A DNA stretch of 64,000 nucleotides from Candidatus Sulfotelmatobacter sp. Its GTDB lineage: Bacteria > Acidobacteriota > Terriglobia > Terriglobales > Acidobacteriaceae. A model generated the notes under the pieces. It did not search any database. It had not been told where the DNA came from and worked only from the letters and a program-made list of their open reading frames with translations. Position numbers and translations under genes: made by a program. The stretch lies in the NCBI GenBank assembly GCA_036500765.1, contig DASYBM010000017.1, positions 1 through 64,000 on the forward strand, given 5' to 3'. This document shows, piece after piece, positions 36,051 through 44,766 of this stretch; position 1 is the first letter of the stretch; every line of letters starts with the position of its first letter.

Positions 36051-36965
36051 TCACTTGCTCCTCTGCCATTCCCGGTAAGCCTCGCTCTTCGAAACTCCCC
36101 GCTCCTTCGCCACTTTTTTCAGCGCCGCCTTCTCATCGACTTTCTCTTCCGCCATGATCTGCTCCACCCGCTGCCGCACCGACGGACGGACCCTTCGACT
36201 TTGCTCAGGGCAAGCTGCGTCCGTCCCTACGCGAGCCACTTCTTCTTCGGCTTTGCCGATCAGCAGCGTGATCTCGCCTTTCACCGCTGCGCGCGCCTTC
36301 AAGTTTTCCAGCACTTCACCCGCGAATCCGCGTAGAAACTCTTCATGCAGCTTGGTCACCTCGCGCGCGATCACCACCTGCCGGGCGTTTCCCATCACTT
36401 CGCAAATATCTTCCAAAGTCTCGACCACCCGGTGCGGAGCCTCATAAAATACCTGCGTCCGCGGAGAATTCTTGACCGCCTCCAGCGCCGCGCGACGCTC
36501 ACCGCGCTTCGCGGGAAGAAATCCACTGAAGCGAAATGAATCCGTCGGCAAACCGCTCGCGACCAGCGCAGAGAGAAATGCTGATGCCCCCGGAATCGGC
36601 ACCACCGACACATGATGCCGAATCGCCAGCGCAATCAGCCTGTACCCGGGATCCGAGATTCCCGGCATCCCCGCATCCGTTACCAGCGCCACGCTCGCGC
36701 CCTCCTGCATATCCTTGACCAGTTCCGCCGATTTCGTCATCTCGTTATGTTCGTGGTAACTCGTCGTGCGGGTCGCGATCGCGTAATGATTGAGCAGCTT
36801 CTGCGTCTGCCGCGTGTCCTCGCAGGCAATCACGTCGACTTCTTTCAGCACGCGCAGCGCGCGCAGCGTGATGTCCTCCAGATTCCCGATCGGCGTCCCC
36901 ACCACATAAAGCGCCGGCCCGGAAGACTTCAGGGTCGCGCGGATTTCTGCGTCAGCGTCGTTCAT
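36051..36965 (-). CDS. rsmI: 16S rRNA (cytidine-1402 2'-O)-methyltransferase
   Basis: RsmI methylates the ribose of C1402 in 16S rRNA. From the likely start at 36965 (MNDADAEIRATLKSSG) it has 304 residues; an ATG eight codons upstream is possible. Family motifs are ALYVVGTPIGNLEDIT, VIACEDTRQTQKLL, ALVTDAGMPGISDPG and FEAPHRVVETL-type segments, as in tetrapyrrole-methylase-like folds. Near the C-terminus, between VARVGTDA and RPSVRQRV, lies the peptide ACPEQSRRV, encoded by a dispersed repeat element (36191-36215). It is absent from usual RsmI and sits outside the conserved core. Confidence 0.93.
   Translation of the reverse strand: MNDADAEIRATLKSSGPALYVVGTPIGNLEDITLRALRVLKEVDVIACEDTRQTQKLLNHYAIATRTTSYHEHNEMTKSAELVKDMQEGASVALVTDAGMPGISDPGYRLIALAIRHHVSVVPIPGASAFLSALVASGLPTDSFRFSGFLPAKRGERRAALEAVKNSPRTQVFYEAPHRVVETLEDICEVMGNARQVVIAREVTKLHEEFLRGFAGEVLENLKARAAVKGEITLLIGKAEEEVARVGTDAACPEQSRRVRPSVRQRVEQIMAEEKVDEKAALKKVAKERGVSKSEAYREWQRSK
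36191..36215. repeat. CTTCG...GCTCAGGGCA element inside rsmI
   Basis: CCCTTCGACTTTGCTCAGGG followed by CAAGC; on the coding strand it encodes ACPEQSRRV in frame. It shares its core with the elements at 906, 53084 and 55692. Confidence 0.85.
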
Positions 36966-36993
36966 GGCGGGAAGTCTACCACTGGTCATGTGG

Positions 36994-37015
36994 GGACAGC
37001 CGCCCCCGGCTGTCC
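36994..37015. repeat. Perfect 9-bp palindrome in a divergent promoter region
   Basis: GGACAGCCG and CGGCTGTCC pair around CCCC, directly followed by CGAGC-GAA-GCTCG. It lies between the divergent rsmI and MmcQ/YjbR genes. Confidence 0.75.
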
Positions 37016-37105
37016 GGTCGAGCGAAGCTCGACGGTATGCGGCGGCCGTAACTTTCCAAGCGCACGGGCAGTTATGTTAATGTACGTTTCCTTGGAGGCC
37101 TCTAC

Positions 37106-37435
37106 ATGACCGCCAACAACTTCCGCGAAATAGCCCTCGCACTCCCCGAAACCGAAGAGCGCCAGCACATGGACCATCCTGACTTTCGCGTAGCCGGAAG
37201 GATTTTCGCGACACTCGGCTATCCCGATAAATCCCGAGGCATGGTAAAGCTCTCGCCGGAAGATCAGCACAACTTTGCCAAGGATTATCCCGAAGTATTC
37301 ACTCCGGTGAACGGCGCTTGGGGACGCCGCGGGGCGACCAGCGTCCTTCTTAAGCCGGGGAAAAAAGAAGTTCTCGGCAAAGCCATCGAAGCCGCCTGGC
37401 GCAATACCGCACCAAGGCGTTTAATCGCAAAGTAA
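37106..37435 (+). CDS. MmcQ/YjbR-family protein
   Basis: The 109-residue protein matches the MmcQ/YjbR DNA-binding-like fold: MTANNFREIALALPETEERQ (note the A-L-P-x-x-E motif), DHPDFRVAGRIFATLGYPD and the C-terminal AWRNTAPRRLIAK. Its cellular role is not established. Confidence 0.92.
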   Translation: MTANNFREIALALPETEERQHMDHPDFRVAGRIFATLGYPDKSRGMVKLSPEDQHNFAKDYPEVFTPVNGAWGRRGATSVLLKPGKKEVLGKAIEAAWRNTAPRRLIAK

Positions 37436-37504
37436 ACCAACCGTGACTCGACCCAAAACAACGGCAGCTACCGCCGCGACCCAATTTTGCATCCAAGCAA
37501 GGCG

Positions 37505-38062
37505 ATGCGGCTCGCTCCAAAACCCGCCACGGTAGCCCTGTTCTGCGGGTTGACACTATGCGTCTGCCCGGCGCAACAGGCCTCGCAGCAACGCGAAAAT
37601 GCGAGCGCCACTCGCCCGCGGACAAATGAGAATTATGCACGACGGTCCGATAAGACCTTGACTGCCGACGAGGGCCTCGCCGTAATTTCCGCCGCGCTTG
37701 ACCGCAGAGTGCGCCGCTATTCTGGACAGGACTGTTCTCATCTGGTTCACGCGATTTACGAACGGGCCGGGTTCCCCTACCAGTACGCAACCTCCGACGA
37801 TCTTTATGACGGAGTCCCGAAGTTTCAGCGCGTAGCCGAGCCGCAGCCCGGCGATTTGATCGTCTGGCACGGCCACGCAGGAATTGTGGTGCGGCCCTCG
37901 CGCCATGTCTTCTTCAGCTTCATGAGCGCAGGCCCGGGCATCGACAACTACGAAAGCCGCTATTGGAGCCGCCGCGGACACGCCCGCTTTTATCGCTACA
38001 TCAAAAATGAAAGGTGCCCAGGATGCACCGCGGTCAGCAAAAACGTTCGGACGAGACGATAA
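37505..38062 (+). CDS. NlpC/P60-type cysteine peptidase, exported
   Basis: Starting at the ATG at 37505, the 185-residue protein has a signal peptide (VALFCGLTLCVCPAQQ). The NlpC/P60 domain carries the catalytic Cys in SGQDCSHLVHAIYERAG and the catalytic His in WHGHAGIVVRP, with EPQPGDLIVW before it. Such enzymes cut D-Glu-linked bonds in cell-wall peptides. The C-terminal tail is basic and contains a CPGC motif. A TTG upstream (37487) is an alternative start. Confidence 0.88.
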   Translation: MRLAPKPATVALFCGLTLCVCPAQQASQQRENASATRPRTNENYARRSDKTLTADEGLAVISAALDRRVRRYSGQDCSHLVHAIYERAGFPYQYATSDDLYDGVPKFQRVAEPQPGDLIVWHGHAGIVVRPSRHVFFSFMSAGPGIDNYESRYWSRRGHARFYRYIKNERCPGCTAVSKNVRTRR

Positions 38063-38197
38063 GAGAACGAGACGATAAGAGAAGACGATAAACCGTGCAG
38101 CTCCCAGAGTCGCCGCTATTTCGCAAATTGACGCGATCGCTCCCCAGCCCCTAAAATCAATAGGAATCTGATTGTTCCTCGCAACCGTCTCACACTC

Positions 38198-38581
38198 ATG
38201 CCCCTTTACGAATACGAATGCAAGAAGTGCGGCCACCGCTTCGAGAAAATCCAGAAATTCTCCGACAAGATGGTCAAGAAGTGCCCCGAGTGCGGAGGCG
38301 TGGTTGAGCAGATGATCTCCGCTCCCGCCGTCCAATTCAAAGGCTCAGGCTGGTACGTCACCGACTACGCCAAGAAACCCGCATCCTCAGGCAGCAGCAG
38401 CGGAGAGTCGAGAGAGAAAAAGGACGACAAATCCAAGTCCGACGGCGGCGCTAAAGAAACATCGTCAAAAGATAGCTCGACGAAAGATAACTCGCCAAAG
38501 GAGAGCTCCTCGAAAGAGTCCAGCTCGAAGGACAGCTCCTCTAAGGAAACGTCGCGCAATGGTTCGGGCAGACATAAATAA
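38198..38581 (+). CDS. FmdB-family zinc ribbon protein with Ser/Lys-rich tail
   Basis: The 127-residue protein starts MPLYEYECKKCGHRFEKIQK, the hallmark of FmdB-type zinc ribbons, with CKKC and CPEC as the metal sites (residues 8-11 and about 30-33). The GSGWYVTDYAKK segment is typical of this family. The last 60 residues are a low-complexity repeat of SSK, DSS and KES units (for example KDSSTKDNSPKESSSKESSS), longer than in most relatives. Confidence 0.93.
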   Translation: MPLYEYECKKCGHRFEKIQKFSDKMVKKCPECGGVVEQMISAPAVQFKGSGWYVTDYAKKPASSGSSSGESREKKDDKSKSDGGAKETSSKDSSTKDNSPKESSSKESSSKDSSSKETSRNGSGRHK

Positions 38582-38649
38582 AGCGGCTCCGATTCGTCGA
38601 GGCCGCCGAAATCTCCATCCGCGCATTCGCCACTAATCACTGACCACTG

Positions 38650-40884
38650 CTACTTCAGCTCCCGCTCAAAGTGCTCTTCAATCATCGTGAACAGATGCAC
38701 CCGCGCATCTTTCCCCGCAATGCTGTGCGTCTTGTTGGGATAAATCATCAGCCGGAACTGCTTCCCCGCCTTGATCAGCGCATCAATCATCTGAATGCTG
38801 TTCTGGAAATGCACATTGTCGTCGCTCGTGCCATGCACGAGCAGCAGCGCCCCGTGCAACTTGTCCGCATCCCTCGTGACGTCAGATTGTTCGTACCCTT
38901 GCTTGTCGTCCTTAAGCAGCCCCATGTAGCGCTCGGTATATATCGAATCGTAGTTCACCTGATCCGTCACCGGAGCCACCGCGACGCCGGCGCGAAAGCG
39001 GTCGGAATGCGTCATCGCGTACAGCGTCATCGACCCGCCATTCGACCATCCCCAAATCGCCACCCGATCCTTATCAAGCTGCGGATACTGCGCCAGCAAC
39101 TGATCCAAAGCGGTCAGCTGATCTTTCAATTCGATTGCACCAAACTCGTGCCGGATAGCCGTCTGGAATTTTCGGTCGCGCCCCGGAGTACCGCGGTTGT
39201 CCACCGAAAAAATCGCGAACCCTTTCCGCGCCAGAATTTCGTCAAACGGATCTGGCGGCCCTTTTCTTACCGTCTGCGCCGCCGGACCTCCGTAGATGTT
39301 CACGATCACCGGAATCTTGCCGCTCGCAGCGTCCGGCGGAAGCAACAGCCGCCCATAGAGCACCGTTCCATCGTCAGCTTTAAACTCCAGGTACTTCGGC
39401 GCCCGCAACCCATATTCTGCGATTGCGTTGTGTGCCTGCCACACCGGGCTACACGCAGCTCCCACCGTGCACAACGAGAGGCTGGGCGAATTCTGCGGAC
39501 CAGAATGCATGTGCGTATAGTGCTTGCCGTCGTCGCTGAAATTTCCAGAATGCATTCCCTCTTCCGGTGTGAGATTCTTGAAATCCGATCCATCCAACCT
39601 CACGGAATAAATGTGCACTTCCCGCGGATCATCCTTATTCGCTGCAAGAAACACCGTGCCCGCGGCTTCGTCCGCACCCAAAATCCCCAGCACCGCGTAG
39701 TCGCCCTTCTCCAACTGCCGTTCCAACTTGGCATCAGCGGCCATCGGATTCTGCTTGTCAAAGCTGTAAAGATAAATATGCATGTTGCCGTCGCGCCAGC
39801 TTGGCCAGAGGAACTGTCCGCCGGATTTCAGAAAACGAACCTCGACATGCTCGAAGTCGATCCATGCTCCCGGCGTAGTCTCAGTCAATACGATCCGCGA
39901 CTTGCCGGTTTTCGCATCGATGAAATACAGGTCCGACTTATCTTCTGTTCGATTTAGCACCTGGGCCCAGATCACGCCTTCGCGCACCCAGCCGAATCTT
40001 GGAATGTAGGAATCCTCGTCGCTGGTCGGCGAAATCCAACGCACTTTCCCCTTCTCCGTGTCCACCACCCCCAACTTCACCACCGGATTGGGATCGCCCA
40101 CCTTGGGATATTTCTCGTTGTCTACATTAGGATGTGTCGGCATCCAGTCGGTGATGGGATAAGTGGGCACCTTGGTTTCATCCATGTGCATGAACACGAT
40201 CTCTTTGCTATCAGGCGACCAGAAATAATTGCTGCGCACGCCCAACTCTTCGGCATAAACCCAGTCAATATCGCCGTTGAAGAGACTATCGCCCGTGTCT
40301 TTGGTCAGCGCCTTTTCGTCTTTGCCGCTGATCGGGCGGACATACAAATTGTGTTTGCGTACATAAGCCAGTTGATTGCCGTTGGGCGAAAACTTCGGAT
40401 CGCCGCTGGGGTCGCCTGCCGACGTAAACGCCACCGCCGTCTCCGTTCCCAAATCGTAAAGCCAGAGCTGACCCTGCGAATCGAAAATCAAATGTTTCGA
40501 ATCCGGCGCCCACAAATACGACGCCACGCGATAGCGCGTTAGGCGTTCTTTCTCGCGCTCGTTCTTGACTTTATTCACGTCAGGGTCGAGCGACGCCAGT
40601 TTGGCCGCGCTCACCAGCACCTTCTTCTCGCCCGTGGCCGTGTCCACATACCACAACTCACCCTTCTCGCCCTTTTCGTCGCGCTGCACGAAGGTGAGCT
40701 TGGTTCCGTCCGGACTCCACTCGATCGTCTCTGGCCCGCGTCCGTTGAGGCCTCCGGTCTGATAAATGGCTTCAATCGTCAACGGCTTGGTAGGCGCGGT
40801 TTGCGCGGGAGCCGGGGTTAAAAAGCCGAGAACAACAATAAGTGCGAGCAGGGAAAAGCATGCCAACGAAATCTGTCTTTTCAC
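38650..40884 (-). CDS. Dipeptidyl-peptidase-IV-type S9 serine peptidase
   Basis: The 744-residue exported peptidase has a signal peptide (to about residue 28, PAPAQTAP), an eight-bladed beta-propeller domain (DPP-IV N-terminal type; IEWSPDGTKLTFVQRDEKGE, FSPNGNQLAYVR) and an alpha/beta hydrolase domain. The catalytic triad is visible as Ser in GWSNGGSMTLYAM, Asp in GTSDDNVHFQNS and His in NKTHSI. FDWVYAEELGVR-type residues (here DWVYAEELG) supply the Glu pair that binds the peptide N-terminus. It would release N-terminal dipeptides, often X-Pro, in the periplasm. Confidence 0.95.
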   Translation of the reverse strand: MKRQISLACFSLLALIVVLGFLTPAPAQTAPTKPLTIEAIYQTGGLNGRGPETIEWSPDGTKLTFVQRDEKGEKGELWYVDTATGEKKVLVSAAKLASLDPDVNKVKNEREKERLTRYRVASYLWAPDSKHLIFDSQGQLWLYDLGTETAVAFTSAGDPSGDPKFSPNGNQLAYVRKHNLYVRPISGKDEKALTKDTGDSLFNGDIDWVYAEELGVRSNYFWSPDSKEIVFMHMDETKVPTYPITDWMPTHPNVDNEKYPKVGDPNPVVKLGVVDTEKGKVRWISPTSDEDSYIPRFGWVREGVIWAQVLNRTEDKSDLYFIDAKTGKSRIVLTETTPGAWIDFEHVEVRFLKSGGQFLWPSWRDGNMHIYLYSFDKQNPMAADAKLERQLEKGDYAVLGILGADEAAGTVFLAANKDDPREVHIYSVRLDGSDFKNLTPEEGMHSGNFSDDGKHYTHMHSGPQNSPSLSLCTVGAACSPVWQAHNAIAEYGLRAPKYLEFKADDGTVLYGRLLLPPDAASGKIPVIVNIYGGPAAQTVRKGPPDPFDEILARKGFAIFSVDNRGTPGRDRKFQTAIRHEFGAIELKDQLTALDQLLAQYPQLDKDRVAIWGWSNGGSMTLYAMTHSDRFRAGVAVAPVTDQVNYDSIYTERYMGLLKDDKQGYEQSDVTRDADKLHGALLLVHGTSDDNVHFQNSIQMIDALIKAGKQFRLMIYPNKTHSIAGKDARVHLFTMIEEHFERELK

Positions 40885-40950
40885 GAAGTGACCCTCACAG
40901 GAAAATTCTCACAGGAAGAATTTAGAGTGTACACCGACCCAGCTCATGGA

Positions 40951-40973
40951 GGGGCGGACGCCTCGCCCGCCCC
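40951..40973. repeat. GC-rich palindrome
   Basis: GGGGCGG and CCGCCCC pair around ACGCCTCGC. It belongs to the same style of GC-rich intergenic palindrome as 22881, 30387 and 47044. Confidence 0.7.
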
Positions 40974-41116
40974 GAAGTGTGGCGCAGACATGGCCTGCGG
41001 CCATCCCGGACGAGGCGTCCGGGGCTCCACTAAGTTTTCTTGCTATCGAGGCCGCGGCAGCCGTCGCAACCACCGCAATTCGCCCCCCGCCGCATGCTAG
41101 AATCATGAGAGGGTCA

Positions 41117-42244
41117 ATGCTTCCCGACATCGAAAATCTGCTGAAACTGCAAGACACCGACAAAGAAATCCGCCGTCTGCAGGACGAAGTCGCCGAGTTC
41201 CCCAAACGCGTCGCCGTCATCGAGCAGAAGCTGGCTGGCACCAAGGCTCAACTGGAAAAAGCTCAGACTGCCGTCAAGGCCGACGAAGCCAGCCGCCGCA
41301 AGTACGACAGCGCCATCAACGACCTGCGCGGCAAGATTTCGAAGTATCGCGATCAGTCTCTCGACGTCAAAACCAACGATCAGTACAAGGCGCTGCTGCA
41401 CGAAATTGAGTTCGCCGAAAAAGAAATCGCGGCCAACGAAGACAAGATTCTCGAGCTGATGGTCAATGCCGACGCCCGCGATAAAGAAGTCAAAACCGCG
41501 CAAGCCGAACTGAAAGCCGAAGCCGCCGAGATCGAAGCCGAAAAAGAACAGGCCCGCCAGACCACGGCCGCCGACGAAAAGCTTCTCACCGAGTGGCGCG
41601 GCAAGCGCGATCAGATTCGCACCGGCATCAACGAAGACCTGCTGCGCCATTTCGAGCGCGTTTCAAAGTTCCGAGGCAGCGGCATCTCAGAAGTTCGCGA
41701 TCAAAAATGCATGGCCTGCCGCGTGATGCTGCGGCCGCAGACCTACAACGAAATTCGCTCCGGCCAGCAAGTCATCGTCTGTGACTCGTGCCAGCGCATT
41801 CTTTATTTCAATGCCGCGGATGAACTCGTGGACCAGGTTCCCTCCACGCATCGGCCAAAACGCCATCACCCTAAAATCGACGCGCCCCAGGCCTGGTACT
41901 ATCGTCCCGAGTTCCAGGACATCGGCGAAGTATTTCTGTGCCTGACGAATTCGCGAGGCCAAGCCACCCGCCGCGTCTACGACGTCCACACCGGCCGCCT
42001 CATCGGCGACATTCTCACGCGGGAAGGCGACTACCGCCAAGCCTTTCCTGAAGACATCGCCGGCGCGACGCGCCTAAACGGCAGTTGGACCGAAGACGAA
42101 CTTGATGCCTTCGGCGCCGAACTTCCCATGGTCGCCCTGGACTCGCTAAGATTCGATCTAGACCACGCCCGCCATGAAGCCGCCACCGGCTCGCACGTAA
42201 AACAACCCGCCCCCGCAGCCTCGACCGAACAAGCCGCCAGCTAA
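41117..42244 (+). CDS. Coiled-coil protein with C-terminal zinc ribbon (C4 type) and extra domain
   Basis: The start at 41117 (MLPDIENLLKLQDTDKEIRR) is preceded by GAGAGGG; an ATG four codons upstream is also possible. Residues 1-180 are a long coiled coil, rich in Ala, Glu and Lys. A zinc ribbon follows with CMACRVMLRP and CDSCQRILYF (about 201-235), as in the PF02591-type proteins. A C-terminal region of about 130 residues (WYYRPEFQDIGEVFLCLTNS ... TGRLIGDILTREGDY) is not usual for that family. The stop overlaps the stop of the convergent Cys/His gene. Confidence 0.88.
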   Translation: MLPDIENLLKLQDTDKEIRRLQDEVAEFPKRVAVIEQKLAGTKAQLEKAQTAVKADEASRRKYDSAINDLRGKISKYRDQSLDVKTNDQYKALLHEIEFAEKEIAANEDKILELMVNADARDKEVKTAQAELKAEAAEIEAEKEQARQTTAADEKLLTEWRGKRDQIRTGINEDLLRHFERVSKFRGSGISEVRDQKCMACRVMLRPQTYNEIRSGQQVIVCDSCQRILYFNAADELVDQVPSTHRPKRHHPKIDAPQAWYYRPEFQDIGEVFLCLTNSRGQATRRVYDVHTGRLIGDILTREGDYRQAFPEDIAGATRLNGSWTEDELDAFGAELPMVALDSLRFDLDHARHEAATGSHVKQPAPAASTEQAAS

Positions 42245-42792
42245 GCTCTCGTGGGGACGCAGGTTTTGGTCTTGACTTCGACTTCGGCTTCTTCTTCTCC
42301 TTCTTCGTCTTCTTCTTCTTCCTCTTCTTCTTCCTCTTCTTCTTCGAAATCAGAGTCGTCCCAGATGTGCTCGCCCAGGAGATTTTCGCCGAGGGCGCGA
42401 GGATCGACGATGACGTCGCGAATATAGGGCTCGAAGGTGGTGCGACTGAGATTGGCGCTGGCGGTTTGCAGAGCGTAGAGCAGGAGTCCGGCGGTTTTGT
42501 GATCGATTTGGCCGGAGACGAGGTAGCGCATGATCTGCATGAGGGAGACCTGGATGGAGTTGGCATCCTCAAGCACGGGGAGTGCGAGCGTGGCTGGGGC
42601 AAGCGGGCCGTGGCCGGCTTCGATGCGAGCGGCGTTCAGCGCATTTTGCCGGAGGCGATCGAGGCTGAGTTCGAGTCGCTCCTCGTGATGGCGTTTGTGA
42701 AAGTAACAGAATTTGTTGCGGCGCAGGGCGGGCGATCCGCACTGCGTGCCGTTGACTTTGATGTGCTGACAGCGATTGGGAAACGAATCCAT
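42241..42792 (-). CDS. Cys/His zinc-type protein with poly-glutamate tail
   Basis: The 183-residue protein starts MDSFPNRCQHIKVNGTQCGS and continues to NKFCYFHKRHH. The spacing C-x9-C-x10-C-x2-H suggests a small zinc-binding module. The middle (about 40-145) is helical and conserved-looking (LDRLRQNALNAARIEAGHG, ISYLVSGQ-type). From about residue 148 the sequence becomes almost pure Glu (EEEEEEEEEEEEDEEGEEE), encoded by a CTT/CTC microsatellite, and ends CVPTRA. An AGGAG inside a heptamer repeat provides the ribosome site. Function unknown; a nucleic acid-binding or regulatory role is possible (inference). Confidence 0.8.
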   Translation of the reverse strand: MDSFPNRCQHIKVNGTQCGSPALRRNKFCYFHKRHHEERLELSLDRLRQNALNAARIEAGHGPLAPATLALPVLEDANSIQVSLMQIMRYLVSGQIDHKTAGLLLYALQTASANLSRTTFEPYIRDVIVDPRALGENLLGEHIWDDSDFEEEEEEEEEEEEDEEGEEEAEVEVKTKTCVPTRA

Positions 42793-43166
42793 TTCTTTAA
42801 GCTCCTGGCTCCTAGCTACTAGCTTCTAGCTAACATCGAACTTCTGACTCGGGCTGCGGGTTCCTTCGATGTGGTACCCCTCCCCCTCCCCTCCCCCCTC
42901 CTTGATCCCGATCTATTGGAATCACGGAGTTGGCGGGATTTTGCGAATTGATCCTTGGGCTGCAATAAGTTAGGGGGAAAATCTTGAGTCCCTTGGACTT
43001 AAGTGCGGCGGAAGAATCTATTTTTGTTTTGTGCTGGCCGAGTATTCAACAGCTAGATTTCTCAGTCAAGGTTGGATGAACATTGGGAGGGTGTGGAAAA
43101 GGTCGGGTTGGAAAGGTTGGAACTAAGGACGCGCGCTTGCGTTAAGATAGCCCGAGTGAGGGGCAC
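42793..43166. other. Intergenic region with heptamer array and C-rich tract, no gene seen
   Basis: Five CCTAGCT-type heptamers (42797-42831) lie directly upstream of the start codon of the Cys/His gene. A run of C with T interruptions follows near 42876-42902. The remaining AT-rich 250 bp presumably contains the promoter of the toxin-antitoxin pair, but no element is clear enough to mark. Confidence 0.7.
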
Positions 43167-43415
43167 ATGGCACAGATGACACCGCAGGTTTCCGAGTTGC
43201 TGGAGCGCGCTCTGTCGCTCTCGATTGAGGAGCAGGAGGCATTGGCGGAATCTCTGATCTCCTCTTTAGGCGGCAAGGTAGATGAGGGCGTACAAGCGGC
43301 CTGGGAGTCCGAGATTGGAAAGCGCATCGCGGATTTGGATTCGGGACAGGCCAAGACTACCTCATGGGCAGAAGTGCGAAGACGCAATTTAGCGAAGTTA
43401 CCTCGTGCCCAGTGA
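43167..43415 (+). CDS. Addiction-module antitoxin
   Basis: The 82-residue protein resembles the putative addiction module component family: PQVSELLERALSLSIEEQEA, then LAESLISSLG, AAWESEIGKRIADLDSG and a C-terminal SWAEVRRRNLAK. It overlaps the start of the toxin gene by 11 bp, which implies translational coupling. It probably binds the toxin through its C-terminal helix. Confidence 0.88.
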   Translation: MAQMTPQVSELLERALSLSIEEQEALAESLISSLGGKVDEGVQAAWESEIGKRIADLDSGQAKTTSWAEVRRRNLAKLPRAQ

Positions 43416-43707
43416 GCCAGTCGAGTTTCACGACGAAGCTACCGCCGAATACGATGCGGCGTTCGATTGGTATCTGGAACGAAGTCCTGACTCCGCTCTG
43501 CGCTTCGACGCGGAAGTTGAACGAGCTCTAGCAGAGATCGTGGCTGCTCCTCGACGTTGGGCCATGGGCCCGTACTCTACGCGCAAGTTCCTGCTGCGAC
43601 GGTTTCCCTTCATTCTGATTTATCGCGAGCGACCGTCGGGGAGCATTCAGATTGTCGCGGTCGCTCATACCAGCCGCAAGCCGGGATATTGGAAGGGACG
43701 ACTGTAG
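43405..43707 (+). CDS. RelE/ParE-family toxin
   Basis: The 100-residue protein starts at a GTG inside the end of the antitoxin gene. VEFHDEATAEYDAAFDWYLE is the ParE/RelE start, RRFPFILIYRERPSGSIQIV the core strands and AVAHTSRKPGYWKGRL the C-terminal segment. ParE types poison gyrase; RelE types cut mRNA. The family alone cannot decide. The catalytic residues of RelE (Arg/Lys/Tyr set) are only partly visible. Confidence 0.9.
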   Translation: MPSEPVEFHDEATAEYDAAFDWYLERSPDSALRFDAEVERALAEIVAAPRRWAMGPYSTRKFLLRRFPFILIYRERPSGSIQIVAVAHTSRKPGYWKGRL

Positions 43708-43876
43708 GTCGAGATGCGCGGCCAGGGTCCGTGCCCCCATGTTTCGAGGTTCTGAGTGAGCTTTGCGACGGATCTCTTGCTGGCCTTGTTGCTTCAGCAG
43801 AACGGAGGTATGATCGCCGTTTCAAAGAGCTGCCGCGATGCACGAGCGACTGACGCTCGGCGTTAGGGAAAAAGCT

Positions 43877-44476
43877 ATGTGGATTTTCCTCGGCCTTGCA
43901 AGTTTTCTTTTGTTCTACAAGCTGTTCATCTCCTACTATCTCGGAAACGCAGGTCGGGGCCCACTAGACAGCCCTCCAGTATTCGCTCGAAGTTGGTTTC
44001 ATCGCGTCGTTTGGTCTCTGGCCTTGCTGCTCCTCGGCCTGTCGGCGCTCTTTTCCTACGCTGTGAGCGGCTGGCTCGTTCCGGTTCCGCTGATATTAGC
44101 TCTTATTCTCCCGGGCTGGAAGGCCTTTAGGCGCGACGCCGAACTAGATGCGACGATCAAGAAAAGCATCGTGACTCACTATGAGTTGAAGGGGCAAGGC
44201 GTCCCTGAACCAGAGATTTTCAAGCGTGTTGTGACCATCGTCGCGGGAGCCGAGGCAGAAGATTACGAATTTCTGTGGGAATCGGCTGATTATGATTGGG
44301 ATTTGGAGCGCGTGATTCAGTACATAATCCTTCCTGCCAAAAAGCTCCACTCAAACCACCCAGGACAGGGTGTACACGGCGTTGAGGCGAGTGTAGAAGT
44401 CAGGAACCGCATCAGAGGATTCGTGGCCTCCTTTGAGCGCCTGAGGGTCGGCCATGAGGAGCGAGACTCGAAGTAA
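43877..44476 (+). CDS. Two-span membrane protein of unknown function
   Basis: The ATG at 43877 (MWIFLGLASFLLFYKLFISY) is preferred over one 13 codons upstream, because it places the first membrane span at the start. A second span pair lies at about 45-90 (VVWSLALLLLGLSALFSYAV, VPVPLILALILPG). A soluble C-terminal domain of about 105 residues follows, rich in Glu and Lys. No family is recognised. It follows the toxin-antitoxin pair with a gap of 170 bp. Confidence 0.7.
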   Translation: MWIFLGLASFLLFYKLFISYYLGNAGRGPLDSPPVFARSWFHRVVWSLALLLLGLSALFSYAVSGWLVPVPLILALILPGWKAFRRDAELDATIKKSIVTHYELKGQGVPEPEIFKRVVTIVAGAEAEDYEFLWESADYDWDLERVIQYIILPAKKLHSNHPGQGVHGVEASVEVRNRIRGFVASFERLRVGHEERDSK

Positions 44477-44723
44477 GCGACAACGGAGTTGAATCGGGGC
44501 CGCCGCTCCTCTCCGACTATCCAGTGTATCCGCCAAGATTACCTGATATCGGACAACTCGCAGCGCGTCTTTGCGGATCTCGTGGAGTTGCGCTTAGCTC
44601 CTCCACGCACTCTTCTTGATGGGTCTCGCAGAAGAATTTCGATCTTCTGCCGTCTGGATTGTTTACGACGATGCATTGTTCGCGGGCCACGATTTCTTAC
44701 CTCCTGGGAATTATTCTAAACCC
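44477..44723. other. Intergenic stretch, nothing identified
   Basis: Between the membrane protein gene and the 5S-like terminator no gene or repeat could be supported. Short open frames lack protein character. Confidence 0.6.
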
Positions 44724-44759
44724 AAAAGAAAAGGCCATCAGATCTCTCTGACCGGCCTT
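44724..44759 (-). terminator. Rho-independent terminator, probably of a former rRNA operon
   Basis: On the minus strand AAGGCC and GGCCTT pair, with an inner TCAGA/TCTGA stem, followed by TTTCTTTT. It lies directly downstream of the 5S-like fragment and has no intact minus-strand gene to terminate. Confidence 0.7.
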
Positions 44760-44766
44760 CATTAAT

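Noticed and set aside
38671-39957. 428-codon open frame antisense to the S9 peptidase
   Set aside because: Opposite a complete gene with catalytic triad; composition is that of a shadow frame.
43138-43866. Integron cassette: GCGTTAAG and GCGTTAGG before the toxin-antitoxin pair and the next gene resemble attC ends
   Set aside because: The matching 5' core (RYYYAAC) and fold-back arms are missing, and no integrase is visible.
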